NCBI GenBank assembly: GCA_944343275.1
Contig: CALVMH010000018.1
Location: 1 to 33,818, forward strand
Length of the DNA: 33,818 nt
Reading direction: 5' to 3'
Source: an uncultured Clostridia bacterium
GTDB lineage: Bacteria > Bacillota > Clostridia > Christensenellales > Borkfalkiaceae
The notes under the pieces were generated by a model. The model ran no database searches and was not told the DNA's origin. It worked only from the letters and a program-made list of their open reading frames with translations. Below, one piece after another: positions 33,718 to 33,818 of the stretch (its first letter is position 1; every line of letters begins with the position of its first letter). The translations under genes were made by a program, and so were the position numbers.

Positions 33718-33818
33718 TCAGACGATGTCGAAGAGAACGGTGACTTCCTCGGTGAGTTCCGCCTCTTCGGGGGCGAGGTCGGAGAGGGCGTCCGCCCGCG
33801 CCGCCATAGCGCGCACGG
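33718..33818 (-). CDS. C-terminal end of a gene cut by the window edge
   Basis: On the minus strand one frame is open from the window edge to a TGA at 33720-33718. The last 32 residues include RADALSDLAPEEAELTEEVTVLFDIV, an acidic end. Its position, directly behind a convergent terminator, supports a real gene. It is too short to identify, and start and length are outside the window. Confidence 0.5.
   Translation of the reverse strand, partial: VRAMAARADALSDLAPEEAELTEEVTVLFDIV

Overview
The window is a gene-dense, GC-rich stretch of bacterial chromosome. Family content points to a Gram-positive, probably anaerobic gut member of the class Clostridia: membrane diadenylate cyclase CdaA, an FMN-riboswitch-controlled RibU, a YugP-type zinc peptidase, a GGGtGRT protein beside a NifU-like scaffold, type-2 GalT and a GH36 alpha-galactosidase. 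Consensus -35/-10 boxes with 16-18 bp spacing are easy to see despite the high GC. I see no tRNA, rRNA, CRISPR array, insertion sequence or prophage. The placement in Clostridia is inference from family content.

Layout. 1-785: end of an upstream region and a GlmU-like left-handed beta-helix protein. 851-7156: an F1Fo ATP synthase operon, atpB-atpE-atpF-[delta C-terminal domain fused to atpA]-atpG-atpD-atpC, behind a perfect TTGACA-17-TATAAT promoter. 7186-13701: comEC, holA, cdaA, a 35-residue CdaR-like membrane stub, a DUF1015 gene and an aspartokinase. 13872-14620: an autoregulation-type module, with an XRE repressor divergent from an unknown gene over two AGTTT-C-AAACT palindromes. 14617-15608: promoter, FMN riboswitch, terminator and ribU. 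15683-20586: tsaE-tsaB-rimI-hydrolase-membrane MurF-ddl, a tightly overlapped run joining t6A tRNA modification to peptidoglycan precursor synthesis. 20615-21820: eukaryotic-type NADP isocitrate dehydrogenase, convergent with a membrane zinc peptidase. 22804-24384: obg and yhbY. 24543-26258: NifU-like and GGGtGRT pair. 26404-33668: AraC regulator divergent from galT-galK-alpha-galactosidase, then an MFS transporter. The right edge cuts a minus-strand gene.

Most unusual content. The ATP synthase lacks a free delta subunit: only its C-terminal domain remains, joined in frame to the N-terminus of alpha, and a Shine-Dalgarno-like purine tract lies exactly at the junction. The c subunit carries a predicted signal peptide and an acidic linker before its two-helix hairpin, an Ala-rich AxAxAxGxA helix motif, and an ambiguous ion site (Met/Glu/Thr). 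CdaR is reduced to its membrane anchor. Three housekeeping genes (holA, tsaE, obg) have -10 boxes 6-9 bases before the start codon and no Shine-Dalgarno, which predicts leaderless transcripts. The ddl ribosome-binding site is inside the 3' arm of a terminator-shaped hairpin.

All calls come from reading the sequence and from family knowledge; no database search was run.
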